From contig NZ_CP060398.1 in NCBI RefSeq assembly GCF_015840915.1, positions 372,001-436,000 on the forward strand: a stretch of 64,000 bases of DNA, written 5' to 3'. The notes below the pieces were generated by a model. That model searched no databases and was not told where the DNA came from. It saw only the letters and a program-made list of their open reading frames with translations. Shown here piece by piece: positions 43,485 through 53,674 of this stretch (within the stretch, counting starts at the first letter, position 1; every line of letters begins with the position of its first letter). A program made the translations under genes and the position numbers. This DNA comes from Synechococcus sp. CBW1002. GTDB lineage: Bacteria > Cyanobacteriota > Cyanobacteriia > PCC-6307 > Cyanobiaceae.

Positions 43485-43928
43485 ATGTTGATTGCCACAC
43501 GATTTGCATTCGTAGCAATTGTAGCGAGTGGAATTCTGGCCATCCCCGCCTTAGGAGAAGTCAAAACATTCAAATCACCATTAACACCTAAAGCTCCCTA
43601 TTCTGGAGCAACACGAGCGGGAAATTTGATTTTTGTAGGAGGCATAATAGGACTTGAGTCCAATGGCAAAAAATTGGTTCCCGGCGGAATCACCGCAGAA
43701 GCCAAGGCGGCCTTCAATCACGTCATCACGATGGTCAAACGTGCCGGCGGTAAGCGCTCTGACATCGCAAAGTGCACTGTGCTCCTGTCAGATATTGATT
43801 ACTTTCCTGATATGAACGAGGTCTTTACAAGCTACTTCCCAGCGTCACCACCAACACGCTCGACCATCGTGGTGCCTGCAATCCCAATGAATGCAGCCAT
43901 AGAAGTCGAATGCACTGCAATTCTTTAA
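43485..43928 (+). CDS. Exported RidA-family reactive-imine deaminase
   Basis: A 147-aa protein. The first ~23 residues are a Sec signal peptide (TRFAFVAIVASGILAIPALG), unusual because RidA proteins are normally cytosolic. The mature part is a full RidA domain: SGATRAGNLIFVGGIIGL, then ITMVKRAGGKRSDIAKCTVL, FPDMNEVFTSYF and the active-site part PPTRSTIVVPAIPMNAAIEV. That part keeps the Arg (TRS) that holds the substrate carboxylate and the Glu after IEV. RidA hydrolyses imines/enamines to carbonyl compounds and ammonia. It is 53 bases upstream of lodA on the same strand, so it may hydrolyse imino products of that oxidase in the periplasm. The IS5 element 17 bases upstream may have removed its promoter. 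Confidence 0.85.
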   Translation: MLIATRFAFVAIVASGILAIPALGEVKTFKSPLTPKAPYSGATRAGNLIFVGGIIGLESNGKKLVPGGITAEAKAAFNHVITMVKRAGGKRSDIAKCTVLLSDIDYFPDMNEVFTSYFPASPPTRSTIVVPAIPMNAAIEVECTAIL

Positions 43929-44781
43929 AATAAAACCACAATTTTCCAGTCAAACGAATTACGCACCCCTTCAGATTACGAATGAATCGCCGGGAATTCT
44001 TTGCCTTAAGTTCGATCACCATCGCAGGTACATTGCTGCAAGCTAGGCCATCCATTTCTGGCGAGCCCAATCCTAAGAAGAGAGTCGACGACAAAACTAT
44101 TCACAGCTTACGCATTTATCCAGCCATCGGACTGGCCAGGGTGGGCGGTAGCACGAAGTCATTTCTATCCCCAGAAATACCTGGCATCCCGCCTTTTGAC
44201 AATGACAACTACAAAGAAGGAGACTCTTTAATCAAAAAACAAGTACAACGTTTCAGAATTTACGCCTTTAACAAAGAAGACCAAGTCATCAAAGAGATCA
44301 CAGCAGAAGATGCAGAAATAGAATGGTCAGTTCACCTTGCCAACACGAAGGCAAGCTGGTACGAATTCTACAACCCTCTTGACAATGGGACCTTGGCCCC
44401 AGGAATACCTGGCGGCAAAAGGAATCCAAAGATCAAAGGAAATAAAGAAAGAGAAGAACAACTAATCGTCGATGGTGGCGAAATCTCAATCAATGGGACC
44501 AACACCAATCGAAAGGGCGACAATTCAAAATATCAAGCCCAAGGCAAATTCCAAGGCAGAACAAATGTACGGCTCGGAGATCTAAGGACAGACGAAAAAG
44601 GCCGCTTGCTTGTCTACCCAGGAGATGGCAAGTCCGTCAGCCCATCAGGCAAAAAAATCACAAGTTTTGCAGATAATGCTGACTGGATTGATGACTGGTG
44701 TGATGGTCCTGTGAAAGCAACTGTTCGCTTGAAAAACAGCAGCCGCACAATCAAAGCGGATTCAGCTGAGGTGGGTGCCTT

Positions 44782-45687
44782 TTATTGGACAGTTCCGGCC
44801 CCTGACATCGTTAACCCAGGACGGGTGGAACATGGTTCGGCCTCAGTGTAGACCGCGTGGGGAGTTTTGCCTCCAAGGGAACTGTGAGGTCTTACATGGC
44901 AATACCGCCACAGGAAGCGGGCCAGGCTGATTTCAGCGTCCCAGCCATCGCTGTATGCCCGTAGGTAGACCTCCTCGTACTTGACAGTCCTCCACAGCCG
45001 TTCAACAAGGATGTTGTCGTAGCACCGCTTTCTGCCGGACCAGCTGATCTGGATCCGCTCCCCTTTGAGTCTGGCCACAAAGTCAGCGGACGTGAACTGA
45101 CAGCCTTGATCGGAGTGGAAGATCTCTGGCCTACGGCCGCCTCCCAAGGCCATCTCCAGGGCCTCCAGACAGAACTTCGTGTCAAGGCTGTTGGAGAGCC
45201 TCCAGCTGAGCACATGCCTGGAATGGAGATCCATGATCGCCACCAGATAGAGGAACCCTTTCTGCAGAGGGATGTAGGTGATGTCGGTCGCCCAGACCTG
45301 ATCCACCGACGTGACCTGCGTGAGGTCCACCAGGCAGGGGAACCGCACGGACGGATCACCTGGAACCGTCGTCCGGGGCTTCTGGTAGATCGCCCGTAAT
45401 CCCATGCGCCGCATGAGGTTTCGCACTCGATCTCGGCTGATCGGGATACCATCTTGGGCCAGATAGTCCACCATCCGGCGGCTGCCGCTGCAGGGATCCT
45501 CCAGGTAGAGAGCATCGATCCTGGCCATGATCCGCAGCGTCGATACACGGACCGGTGTCGGCCGGTAGTACAGCGTGGATCGAGGCAGCCCCAGCAGCGC
45601 ACACTGCCTGCTGATGCTGAGCTCGGGGTGGTCGTGATCGACCAGCTTGCGCAGTTCACGGGCATCAGAGCAGTTGAGACTTTTTTT
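44782..45687 (-). CDS. IS3 type B OrfB, DDE transposase
   Basis: Identical to the other copies. Catalytic residues in VWATDITY, HSDQGCQF and NILVERLWR. Read from the A8 run at 45681-45688. Confidence 0.88.
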   Translation of the reverse strand, partial: KKSLNCSDARELRKLVDHDHPELSISRQCALLGLPRSTLYYRPTPVRVSTLRIMARIDALYLEDPCSGSRRMVDYLAQDGIPISRDRVRNLMRRMGLRAIYQKPRTTVPGDPSVRFPCLVDLTQVTSVDQVWATDITYIPLQKGFLYLVAIMDLHSRHVLSWRLSNSLDTKFCLEALEMALGGGRRPEIFHSDQGCQFTSADFVARLKGERIQISWSGRKRCYDNILVERLWRTVKYEEVYLRAYSDGWDAEISLARFLWRYCHVRPHSSLGGKTPHAVYTEAEPCSTRPGLTMSGAGTVQ

Positions 45688-45952
45688 TGAGCCACTCCAG
45701 CTCCATCTGCAGCCGTCCGATCTGCTGGAACAGCTCCGCCTCCTTGGCCTGCCCCTCCTCCTTGTCCTTGGTCTTCTTGCCTCGGGTGAAGAGCTCGCTG
45801 GCACCGTCCAGGAGCTGCCGCTTCCACTGGCTCACCTGGATCGGGTGGATGGCGTGGTCGGCGGCGATCTCCTGGATCGTCTTGCGGCCACTGATCGCCT
45901 CCATGGCGACCCTGGCCTTGAACTCGGGGCTGTGGGTGCGGCGCTTGCTCAT
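45665..45952 (-). CDS. IS3 type B OrfA
   Basis: 95-aa helix-turn-helix protein identical to the other copies. Confidence 0.9.
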   Translation of the reverse strand: MSKRRTHSPEFKARVAMEAISGRKTIQEIAADHAIHPIQVSQWKRQLLDGASELFTRGKKTKDKEEGQAKEAELFQQIGRLQMELEWLKKKSQLL

Positions 45953-46637
45953 CGGTGGGAGCCCCTTTCAGGGGCGGTACCCCGCCTCAGAGGTTAACGA
46001 TGGGGCCTGTCCAGAAAAGCCAGACCACCTCAAGCCTGGATTGCCTGCACTGGTCCTAATTTCGCTCCAGAAATCCCCCCTCTTGTTACGTTGAAAGATG
46101 TCATCGAAAATCTGAATGTTCAGAAAGGCTGGGAAAGCGAGCCTCAGATCGTTTCATTTAGAAAAGATATTTATCCCATTTTAAGACGATTGGATTTAAT
46201 GAAGTGGGTTGCACAAGCTGCTCTTTTACGCTCTGGATGGGCAGATCTTGGACCTTTATCAGATTCTGCCTACCTACAAAAACTAGCCAGCAGGAGTAGC
46301 AAATTTAAAAACTTACGTCAATCAATCTTTTTAAAAATCCGCAAACCAGTCAACTCAAGTCAAAACATTACTCAACAAAGTTCGGGTGGCAACTCAAAGC
46401 AGGTGCCTTGGATGCTTGGAGATGGAGTTAACTATAAGGATAGCTCTCTTTTCATGTTGCCCATCACGAACCTGCAGGCTCAGAAGCTGAAGCAGTGGGC
46501 TGATGGAAATTTCCTCGAAGACTACCTCGACGAAGAAGACGAACCAATCACATCTTTTAACGACATTCCACTTGATCAACAGCCTCAAGCGCTCACAGAT
46601 GCAGTTCTTGAGTCCTGCTCAGGAGGAGGCTTTCACC

Positions 46638-48314
46638 GGCCGCGTCCCTTGGCGTGGTGTAAATCCCGAGGCCCGATTGCCCTGGACTGAGGGAGAACAG
46701 GGGTGAATGACGGGCTGTCATTCTCGAGGCGCATGTGCACCTCGTTATTTCACGATGAATCCAGACGATTGACTTGTCAAGTCTTTCGTCTGGATTGCCG
46801 ATCGGTTGTGGGCTACACCTGCAATCTTGGTCGTGACGTCTGCGGTGCCGGCCCCCGGGCGGTGATCGCCGCCGCTGCGCCCTGTGGGGGCGCTACGGCG
46901 CGATCTCCTGGGGCCTGAGGCTCAGGCCGCTGCTTCTTGCAAGGAAGGCTGCGTGGGCAGCTCCGCCAGTGAGGGGATGGCGGCCATGCTCTCGGCGGAG
47001 AACATGCGCCGGCCCTCCAGCTGCCAGTGCTCGTCCTGCTCCAGCAGCACAGCCCCCACCAAGCGGGTGATCGAGGCGTCATTCGGGAAGATGCCAACCA
47101 CCCGAGTGCGGCGTTTGATCTCCTCATTGAGGCGCTCGAGCAGGTTGGTGCTCCAAGTCTTTTTCCAGTGTTGAGGCGGGAAGTGACGGAAGGCGAGCAC
47201 GTCTTCCCGGGCGTGCAGCATGAGCTCAGCAGCCTTGGGGAAGCGATCCACCAGTGAGCTGGCCAGATCGTCCCAGCGGGCCTCGATTTCGTCCGTTTTC
47301 TCCTGGGCGAACACCGAGCGCAAGGCAGCGGTGACCATGCCTTGGTGGGCCTTGGGCACCCGTTGGAGCAGGTTTCTGGCGAAATGGACCCTGCAGCGCT
47401 GCCAGCAGCTGCCCTGCAGCATCCGCCGGATCGCCTTGGTGAGGCCCACGTGCGCGTCGCTGATCACGAGCTTGACCCCAGTGAGGCCGCGCTCCTTGAG
47501 CGAGCCAATGAACTCGCTCCAGAAGCTCTCGGTTTCGCTGTCGCCCACCTTGATGCCGAGCAGCTCGCGGCGACCATCGGCATTGACGCCCATGGCCACC
47601 ACCACAGCCCTGGAGCAGACCTGCATCGCCTTGCCGAGACGCCCGTGGAGATAGGTGGCATCGAGGTACAGGTAGGCGTAGCCGGTGGCCTCAAGGGGGC
47701 GGTTCAGGAAGGCCTGCACCTGGATGTCGATGTCAGCGCAGATGCGGCTCACCTGAGATTTGGAGATGCCGCTCTGGACTCCCAGGGCGGCCACCAGGGC
47801 GTCGACCTTGCGCGTTGAGATGCCGCCGACATAGGCCTCCATCACCACGCCGTAGAGGGCCTGGTCCACACGGCGGCGCGGCTCCAGGATCGAGGGCAGG
47901 TGGCTGCCGGAGCGCAGTTTGGGGATGCGGAGATCGATGTCCCCCACCTGGGTGGCCAGGGTGCGCGGCCGGTAGCCGTTGCGGTAGCCGAGCCGCTCCT
48001 CGCTGCGCTCATGGCGCTCTGCGCCGAGCACGGCAGCGACCTCCAGCTCGATCAGCTGCTGCAGGCCGTGGCGCACCAGCTCGGGGATCAGCTCACCGGC
48101 GCTGCTGCCATCCAGTAGCGGCGCCAGCTCAATTGCGGCACGATTGGACGTGGGCATGGTTCGTCTGGTTGAGGTAGTGCTCAAACCAGGGTCACGGGCC
48201 TGCCCACCCCTTGCAACGCTGGCCGCTGAGCGGAACGTCTGAGGTGCGCGCTCAACCCCGGCTACGCCGGGGTTGAGGTCCCCAGGGATTTACACCAACA
48301 CAGGGGACGCAAGC
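46638..48314 (-). mobile_element. IS256-family element, complete
   Basis: 1677 bp. Ends GGCCGCGTCCCTTGG (46638) and, inverted from 48314, GCTTGCGTCCCCTGTG, both continuing into GGTGTAAATCCC. The 8-bp duplication CTTTCACC is perfect (46630-46637 and 48315-48322). It sits in lodA between the Gly-rich box and its PG motif. Confidence 0.93.
46922..48157 (-). CDS. IS256 (mutator-type) transposase
   Basis: A 411-aa protein from the ATG at 48157 (MPTSNRAAIELAPLLD). A short in-frame extension to 48184 is less likely. Mutator-family DDE core: Asp in YLYLDATYLHGRLGK, Asp in LVISDAHVGLTKAI and Glu in NLLERLNEEIKRRTRVVGIF. The intervening C-x-H type block is CWQRCRVHFARNLL. Intact. Confidence 0.93.
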   Translation of the reverse strand: MPTSNRAAIELAPLLDGSSAGELIPELVRHGLQQLIELEVAAVLGAERHERSEERLGYRNGYRPRTLATQVGDIDLRIPKLRSGSHLPSILEPRRRVDQALYGVVMEAYVGGISTRKVDALVAALGVQSGISKSQVSRICADIDIQVQAFLNRPLEATGYAYLYLDATYLHGRLGKAMQVCSRAVVVAMGVNADGRRELLGIKVGDSETESFWSEFIGSLKERGLTGVKLVISDAHVGLTKAIRRMLQGSCWQRCRVHFARNLLQRVPKAHQGMVTAALRSVFAQEKTDEIEARWDDLASSLVDRFPKAAELMLHAREDVLAFRHFPPQHWKKTWSTNLLERLNEEIKRRTRVVGIFPNDASITRLVGAVLLEQDEHWQLEGRRMFSAESMAAIPSLAELPTQPSLQEAAA

Positions 48315-49448
48315 CTTTCACCCAGGCGTTGAATTAACTTATAACTTAAGACACGCAACACTATATCAAAAGCATTTCGACTCAAAAAAAGAACCCTACC
48401 GCATTGCAATTGGCAATCGGTCCTCACTCATTCAGGATCTCGGACCTGAACTCACACCCGAGATCCTGCTCACTACAAATTTGTCGGCGTCTCCCATCGG
48501 GAAACAAATGCCGGGAGACCTGACCAGGTGGATGGGTATTCCCTGGCAATGCGATGCATTTAGCTGCCAATCAGTTGACTTTGAAGAAGATTTTCCAACT
48601 GCAACTTGGTGGCCGGCTCTTTTACCCATTGATGTCTTACCCGAAGAGTTTTACCTGAGAGCCATTAACACCAATCTGAGCCAAGACGAACGCGTTATGT
48701 TCGCCAATCAACGTGTTCGCTGGTCCAGACGCATTGATGGTGTTGGCTACCACGCCAACCAAAGCTATTGGGATGGCTTGGAAAACATTATTACGCTGTG
48801 GCAGCGATTGGGATTTGTGGTCAGAAAGCCACCAGCGGCCAACAGTCACTCTAATCAGCTGAATCCAGTGCTAACAAAAGATTTTTTCGTTGAAGTTGGG
48901 CGTGGAACAATTGATATGATGTCACCTCACGACAGACGAAATCAAGAGAAATCCTGAGATCTTGACATGCACTGAGCCAAGCATTGTCGTCGCAGGCAGT
49001 GGCTTAAGTGGTATAAGCGCAGTTTTGAGTCTCAATCAATGTGGTCATCATGTCAGGTGGATTTCACCTGCGATCAAAGAATTCGACGGCCTCTGGCCTG
49101 AAAGCGTACAACTTTCCGGCCTCCTCTCTCTCGACAAACTGGTCGAAATCGAGCCAATTTTAAAGAAGTGCGCCATTCCAGTGTCATCGCATTACTCCTG
49201 CTGGGGGTCCACTCACCTCACACAACGGCCTGTCAGCTTCAACGGAGCCCATCAAAAGAATCTGGTCCTGATTGACAAGCAAACACTGATCTATCAGCTC
49301 CAGCTGGCCACGAATACGGAAAAGATCATCAGACAATCGAGCAAAATCAGAACAATCACACAAGACAGTGAGGTGGTCTGGCTTTTCTGGACAGGCCCCA
49401 TCGTTAACCTCTGAGGCGGGGTACCGCCCCTGAAAGGGGCTCCCACCG

Positions 49449-49736
49449 ATGAGCAAGCGCCGCACCCACAGCCCCGAGTTCAAGGCCAGGGTCGCCATGG
49501 AGGCGATCAGTGGCCGCAAGACGATCCAGGAGATCGCCGCCGACCACGCCATCCACCCGATCCAGGTGAGCCAGTGGAAGCGGCAGCTCCTGGACGGTGC
49601 CAGCGAGCTCTTCACCCGAGGCAAGAAGACCAAGGACAAGGAGGAGGGGCAGGCCAAGGAGGCGGAGCTGTTCCAGCAGATCGGACGGCTGCAGATGGAG
49701 CTGGAGTGGCTCAAAAAAAAGTCTCAACTGCTCTGA
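49449..49736 (+). CDS. IS3 type B OrfA
   Basis: 95-aa helix-turn-helix protein identical to the other copies. Confidence 0.9.
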   Translation: MSKRRTHSPEFKARVAMEAISGRKTIQEIAADHAIHPIQVSQWKRQLLDGASELFTRGKKTKDKEEGQAKEAELFQQIGRLQMELEWLKKKSQLL

Positions 49737-50619
49737 TGCCCGTGAACTGCGCAAGCTGGTCGATCACGACCACCCCGAGCTCAGCATCAGCAGGCAGTGT
49801 GCGCTGCTGGGGCTGCCTCGATCCACGCTGTACTACCGGCCGACACCGGTCCGTGTATCGACGCTGCGGATCATGGCCAGGATCGATGCTCTCTACCTGG
49901 AGGATCCCTGCAGCGGCAGCCGCCGGATGGTGGACTATCTGGCCCAAGATGGTATCCCGATCAGCCGAGATCGAGTGCGAAACCTCATGCGGCGCATGGG
50001 ATTACGGGCGATCTACCAGAAGCCCCGGACGACGGTTCCAGGTGATCCGTCCGTGCGGTTCCCCTGCCTGGTGGACCTCACGCAGGTCACGTCGGTGGAT
50101 CAGGTCTGGGCGACCGACATCACCTACATCCCTCTGCAGAAAGGGTTCCTCTATCTGGTGGCGATCATGGATCTCCATTCCAGGCATGTGCTCAGCTGGA
50201 GGCTCTCCAACAGCCTTGACACGAAGTTCTGTCTGGAGGCCCTGGAGATGGCCTTGGGAGGCGGCCGTAGGCCAGAGATCTTCCACTCCGATCAAGGCTG
50301 TCAGTTCACGTCCGCTGACTTTGTGGCCAGACTCAAAGGGGAGCGGATCCAGATCAGCTGGTCCGGCAGAAAGCGGTGCTACGACAACATCCTTGTTGAA
50401 CGGCTGTGGAGGACTGTCAAGTACGAGGAGGTCTACCTACGGGCATACAGCGATGGCTGGGACGCTGAAATCAGCCTGGCCCGCTTCCTGTGGCGGTATT
50501 GCCATGTAAGACCTCACAGTTCCCTTGGAGGCAAAACTCCCCACGCGGTCTACACTGAGGCCGAACCATGTTCCACCCGTCCTGGGTTAACGATGTCAGG
50601 GGCCGGAACTGTCCAATAA
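49714..50619 (+). CDS. IS3 type B OrfB, DDE transposase
   Basis: Identical to the other copies, read from the A8 run at 49713-49720. Triad in VWATDITY, HSDQGCQF and NILVERLWR. Confidence 0.88.
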   Translation, partial: KKSLNCSDARELRKLVDHDHPELSISRQCALLGLPRSTLYYRPTPVRVSTLRIMARIDALYLEDPCSGSRRMVDYLAQDGIPISRDRVRNLMRRMGLRAIYQKPRTTVPGDPSVRFPCLVDLTQVTSVDQVWATDITYIPLQKGFLYLVAIMDLHSRHVLSWRLSNSLDTKFCLEALEMALGGGRRPEIFHSDQGCQFTSADFVARLKGERIQISWSGRKRCYDNILVERLWRTVKYEEVYLRAYSDGWDAEISLARFLWRYCHVRPHSSLGGKTPHAVYTEAEPCSTRPGLTMSGAGTVQ

Positions 50620-51496
50620 AAGGCACCCACCTCACAGAGGGGAATTCACTGGGAAGACCAGAGAAGGAAAAACCTTCAAAAGTCGATTTATAATTGATGC
50701 AACAGGCGCTAACTCGGCACTTCGCCATACAAAGGCTTCAAGCAGGTCAATTGATCACTTTCACGTTCTATACTGGCAACTGAGCAATGCTGAAAACTCA
50801 AGAATTCATTCGACTTTTCTTGAGGCCGCGCCAACAGGATGGTGGTATGCAGCACCACGTATGCATGGCGGGCTCTCACTCTTCTTTGCAACAGACCTGA
50901 ATCAATCAACAGATCACGACGTAAAAACGACCCACTACATCGCAGAAAAACTTAACGAAACAACTCATTTAAAACACTGGATCAAAGATCTCAACCTCCA
51001 CCATTTCTCTGCACCAATCATTCGCCATTACAGCGTTCAGTACCAGCAACAAACCACACAAGTCTCCAATCAGACCAGTGGGCTCGCATTCCTTCTCGCT
51101 GGTGATGCAGCAATCAGTCTTGATCCTCTCTCATCCCACGGATCGACCAATGCTATTTGGAGTGGGCTGCAAGTTGCCGAGTGTGTTGATCACTTGCACC
51201 ACCAGTGGTCAACCGATCGATGCATTGCCTACCGCAAAGCAATTGAGCGATCGATGATTCACCACCTAACCGGTCGGCGAAAAATTTACGAGCAGGAAAC
51301 CAGATTCAGCGACCATCCTTTTTGGACTGCCCGCCGTGAACATTGCCATCTGCACGGCCTTTCCAGCAAGGGTAGCGCCCCTTTGAGTGGTGTAACTCAG
51401 GTGGTCCTGTGACCCTTTCCGGAGGGTGAACAGGAGCAGTCAGAAGATGACTGTCCGGGGCTGATTGATCAGCTCCGTTCATCCACTATGAACCCT

Positions 51497-51523
51497 GATC
51501 GCTGAATGTGCAACTCAGCGATC
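51497..51523. terminator. Hairpin downstream of lodB
   Basis: GATCGCTGA (51497-51505), a 9-base loop, TCAGCGATC (51515-51523): a perfect 9-bp stem 85 bases after the lodB stop. No T-run follows, so its function as a terminator is uncertain. Confidence 0.4.
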
Positions 51524-51536
51524 GTGGAGTTCTGTA

Positions 51537-53303
51537 GGGACTCCTGAAAAATCCAGATCCATTGCGCCGCAGCTGGTCTCAAGCATGAGAATCCGCTAAA
51601 GTAGCCGTGAATCAGGCAATCCGTGATTGCCTTTACTCCTGATCGCTCCATATGTACCGGAGGCACAATAACGGTCAGATCTCAATCAAGGAGTTCCACC
51701 TGCCATTTGGCGGCACACTTGATCCCGAGAATCGCTGGGTTCAACTGGAGGGGCTGATCCCATGGGATGAGCTGGAAGAAACCTATGCCCCTCAATTCAG
51801 CGCCACAATTGGCGCTCCAGCCAAATCAGTGAGAATGGCCTTTGGTGCTCTCTACATCAAACAGAAGTTAGGGCTCACCGACGAAGAGACAGTCCATCAG
51901 ATCAGAGAGAACGCCTATATTCAGTTCTTTCTTGGCTTTGCGGGCTACACATCCAAGGCACCGTTTGATGCCTCGATGATGGTGCACTTTCGCAAGCGTT
52001 TTTCTGACGAGGATCTGCGCCGTATCAACGAGCTGGTGGTGCAGCGCGGCAAAGAGATCCTTCTGGAAGCACTTGCTCAGGCAGCAGACGATGACGACCA
52101 TGATGATCGTGATTCCAGTGGAGGAGGCGCTCAGCTAGAACTTGATGCGTTGATCAAGCCTGCTGACTGGCCAGAAGGAAAGAATTGGGGCACTCTCACG
52201 ATTGATGCCAGTTGCACTCCAGCCGACATCACCTATCCCAGAGACCTCAAGCTCCTCAACGAGGCTCGCACAACGACCGAGCGAGTCATTGATGATCTGT
52301 GCAGTCAGTCATCGGGATTCAGGAGACATCGACCTCGCTACGACCGTGGCCTTGCTCGTGCTCATTTCCTGAGAGTGGCGAAGCAAAAACGACCACGTCG
52401 CCGCAAAGTGAAGGCTGCCATTAAACATCAGCTTGGCTATGTGCGGCAGAATCTCAAGGCCATTGATGCTCTGATCGGCTGCGGGGCAAGGCTTTCCGAG
52501 CTTAAGAGGCATTGGTGGCAGAAGTTGTTGGCCTGCAGCGAGTTGGAGCGGCAACAGGGCCTTCTGCTCGCCTCTCAGACCAACAGCATTCCAGACCGCC
52601 TGGTGAATCTTGTGCAGACCCATATCCGCCCAATGGTGCGAGGCAAAGCACGTGCTGCGGTGGAGTTTGGAGCCAAAATCAGTGTTTCGGTTCAAAACGG
52701 CTTTCCGTTCTTGCACCGCATAAGCTGGAACCCCTACAACGAAGGAGAAGACCTTATCGCTCAGGCGGAAAAATACAAGCTGGATACAGGATCTTACCCA
52801 GAGCGAATCTGCGCCGACCGGATTTATATCACGGCCAAGAATAGGCATTTCTGCACGAGGAACGGTATTCGCCTCTCCGGCAAGCGATTGGGTCGCCCGC
52901 CCAAGGATCCTGATGTCACCACTGCACACAAGCACCAGCTCCGATCTGATCAAGCTCGACGCAATGAAGTGGAAGGCGTCTTTGGCTCTGGAAAGCGCAA
53001 GTATTCCCTGGATCTGATCATGGCTCGTCTACCAGCTGGTGCCGAATCCTCCATCTCGATGGCCTTTGTCGTGATGTGCGCGGAAAAGGTCTTGAGGCTG
53101 CTGCGCCTCTTTTTTGTCCTTCTTTTTGGGTGGATCTACAGCTTTTTTATGGCCTGGTCAGCGATCAGAGCGCCTGAGGGCATCTGCAAGCCAGGCTTTT
53201 GAGATCTGGCTGACTTGATGTCACCGCGCTTGCCAGCCTGATTAACGCGAAGCAAACGGACGAATCCGGCGCCGATGGGCCGAGAATCTTTTTCAGGAGT
53301 CCC
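51537..53303 (+). mobile_element. IS5-superfamily (IS1478-like) element, copy 3
   Basis: 1767 bp, 15-bp perfect ends, 6-bp duplication TCTGTA (51531-51536 and 53304-53309). Inserted between lodB and an IS256-type relic. Confidence 0.95.
51652..53202 (+). CDS. IS1478-like DDE transposase
   Basis: 516 aa, identical to the other two copies except for Ala to Ser in GYTSKAPFDA and a Cys to Gly near the C-terminus (CKPGF). Catalytic residues intact. Confidence 0.88.
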   Translation: MYRRHNNGQISIKEFHLPFGGTLDPENRWVQLEGLIPWDELEETYAPQFSATIGAPAKSVRMAFGALYIKQKLGLTDEETVHQIRENAYIQFFLGFAGYTSKAPFDASMMVHFRKRFSDEDLRRINELVVQRGKEILLEALAQAADDDDHDDRDSSGGGAQLELDALIKPADWPEGKNWGTLTIDASCTPADITYPRDLKLLNEARTTTERVIDDLCSQSSGFRRHRPRYDRGLARAHFLRVAKQKRPRRRKVKAAIKHQLGYVRQNLKAIDALIGCGARLSELKRHWWQKLLACSELERQQGLLLASQTNSIPDRLVNLVQTHIRPMVRGKARAAVEFGAKISVSVQNGFPFLHRISWNPYNEGEDLIAQAEKYKLDTGSYPERICADRIYITAKNRHFCTRNGIRLSGKRLGRPPKDPDVTTAHKHQLRSDQARRNEVEGVFGSGKRKYSLDLIMARLPAGAESSISMAFVVMCAEKVLRLLRLFFVLLFGWIYSFFMAWSAIRAPEGICKPGF

Positions 53304-53335
53304 TCTGTATGGATTAAGCAAGATGCTGATGTGAT

Positions 53336-53674
53336 TCAGTTGACGGCTGCAGCCGGCATGTCTGCCGCATCACCATCGGTGAGCTCCAGCGGCTCTTCTG
53401 GCTCTGGAATCTTGGCCATGGTGGCCTCCGAGAAGAAGCGTCGGCGCTCCAGCTGCCATTCCTCTTGCTGCTCCAGTAGTTGAGCACCAACCAACCGCAC
53501 GATCGCGGCGTCATTGGGGAAGATGCCGACCACGTTGGTGCGGCGTTTGATCTCCTTGTTGAGGCGCTCGAGCGGGTTGGTGCTCCAGATCTTGCGCCAG
53601 TGCTCCTGGGGGAAGTGCAGGAAGGCCAGCACGTCGTCCCGGGCGGCTTCCATCACGGGCACGGCGCCGGGGAA
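53336..53674 (-). pseudogene. IS256-type transposase C-terminal fragment (second type)
   Basis: The last ~112 residues of a mutator-family transposase: DDVLAFLHFPQEHWRKIWST, NPLERLNKEIKRRTNVVGIF and QEEWQLERRRFF. It is similar to, but distinct from, the protein at 46922-48157. Cut at 53674 by the end of another IS256 element. Confidence 0.88.

Larger units (their letters stand above)
44767..46032 (-). mobile_element. IS3-family element type B, copy 3
   Basis: 1266 bp, TG...CA ends, target duplication AGC (44764-44766 and 46033-46035), inserted in lodA after codon 261. Confidence 0.95.
43982..48957 (+). pseudogene. lodA: LodA-type cysteine-tryptophylquinone oxidase, split by two IS
   Basis: LodA/GoxA enzymes oxidise amino groups of amino acids (lysine epsilon-amine, glycine), releasing H2O2 and ammonia. 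Coding pieces are 43982-44766, 46036-46637 and 48323-48957. Removing IS3 B copy 3 with one AGC, and IS256 with one CTTTCACC, gives one frame of 2022 bases, 673 aa. The N-terminus is a twin-arginine signal (MNRREFFALSSITIAGTLL). Then come the family start block IHSLRIYPAIGLARVGG and two C-terminal signatures: ESCSGGGFHPGVELTYN (rebuilt across the IS256 site) and MPGDLTRWMGIPWQCDAF. These two should hold the Cys and Trp of the quinone cofactor. The partner LodB follows four bases later. As it stands the gene makes only a 289-aa chimeric fragment ending inside IS3. Confidence 0.88.
49369..50634 (+). mobile_element. IS3-family element type B, copy 4
   Basis: 1266 bp, target duplication CAG (49366-49368 and 50635-50637), inserted in lodB after codon 135. 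Opposite orientation to copy 3, which lies 3.3 kb away. Confidence 0.95.
48962..51412 (+). pseudogene. lodB: LodB-type flavoprotein, split by IS3
   Basis: LodB-like proteins are FAD-dependent monooxygenase-type enzymes needed to build the quinone cofactor of LodA. Pieces 48962-49368 and 50638-51412 join at one CAG into 1182 bases, 393 aa, with no internal stop. The N-terminal dinucleotide fold is SIVVAGSGLSGISAVLSL. The rebuilt middle reads RFIIDATGANSALR, and the second FAD motif is LAFLLAGDAAISLDPLSSHG, typical of tryptophan-halogenase-like flavoproteins. Start is a TTG four bases after the lodA stop (coupling). An N-terminal fragment (48962-49414) is all that can be made now. Confidence 0.87.
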
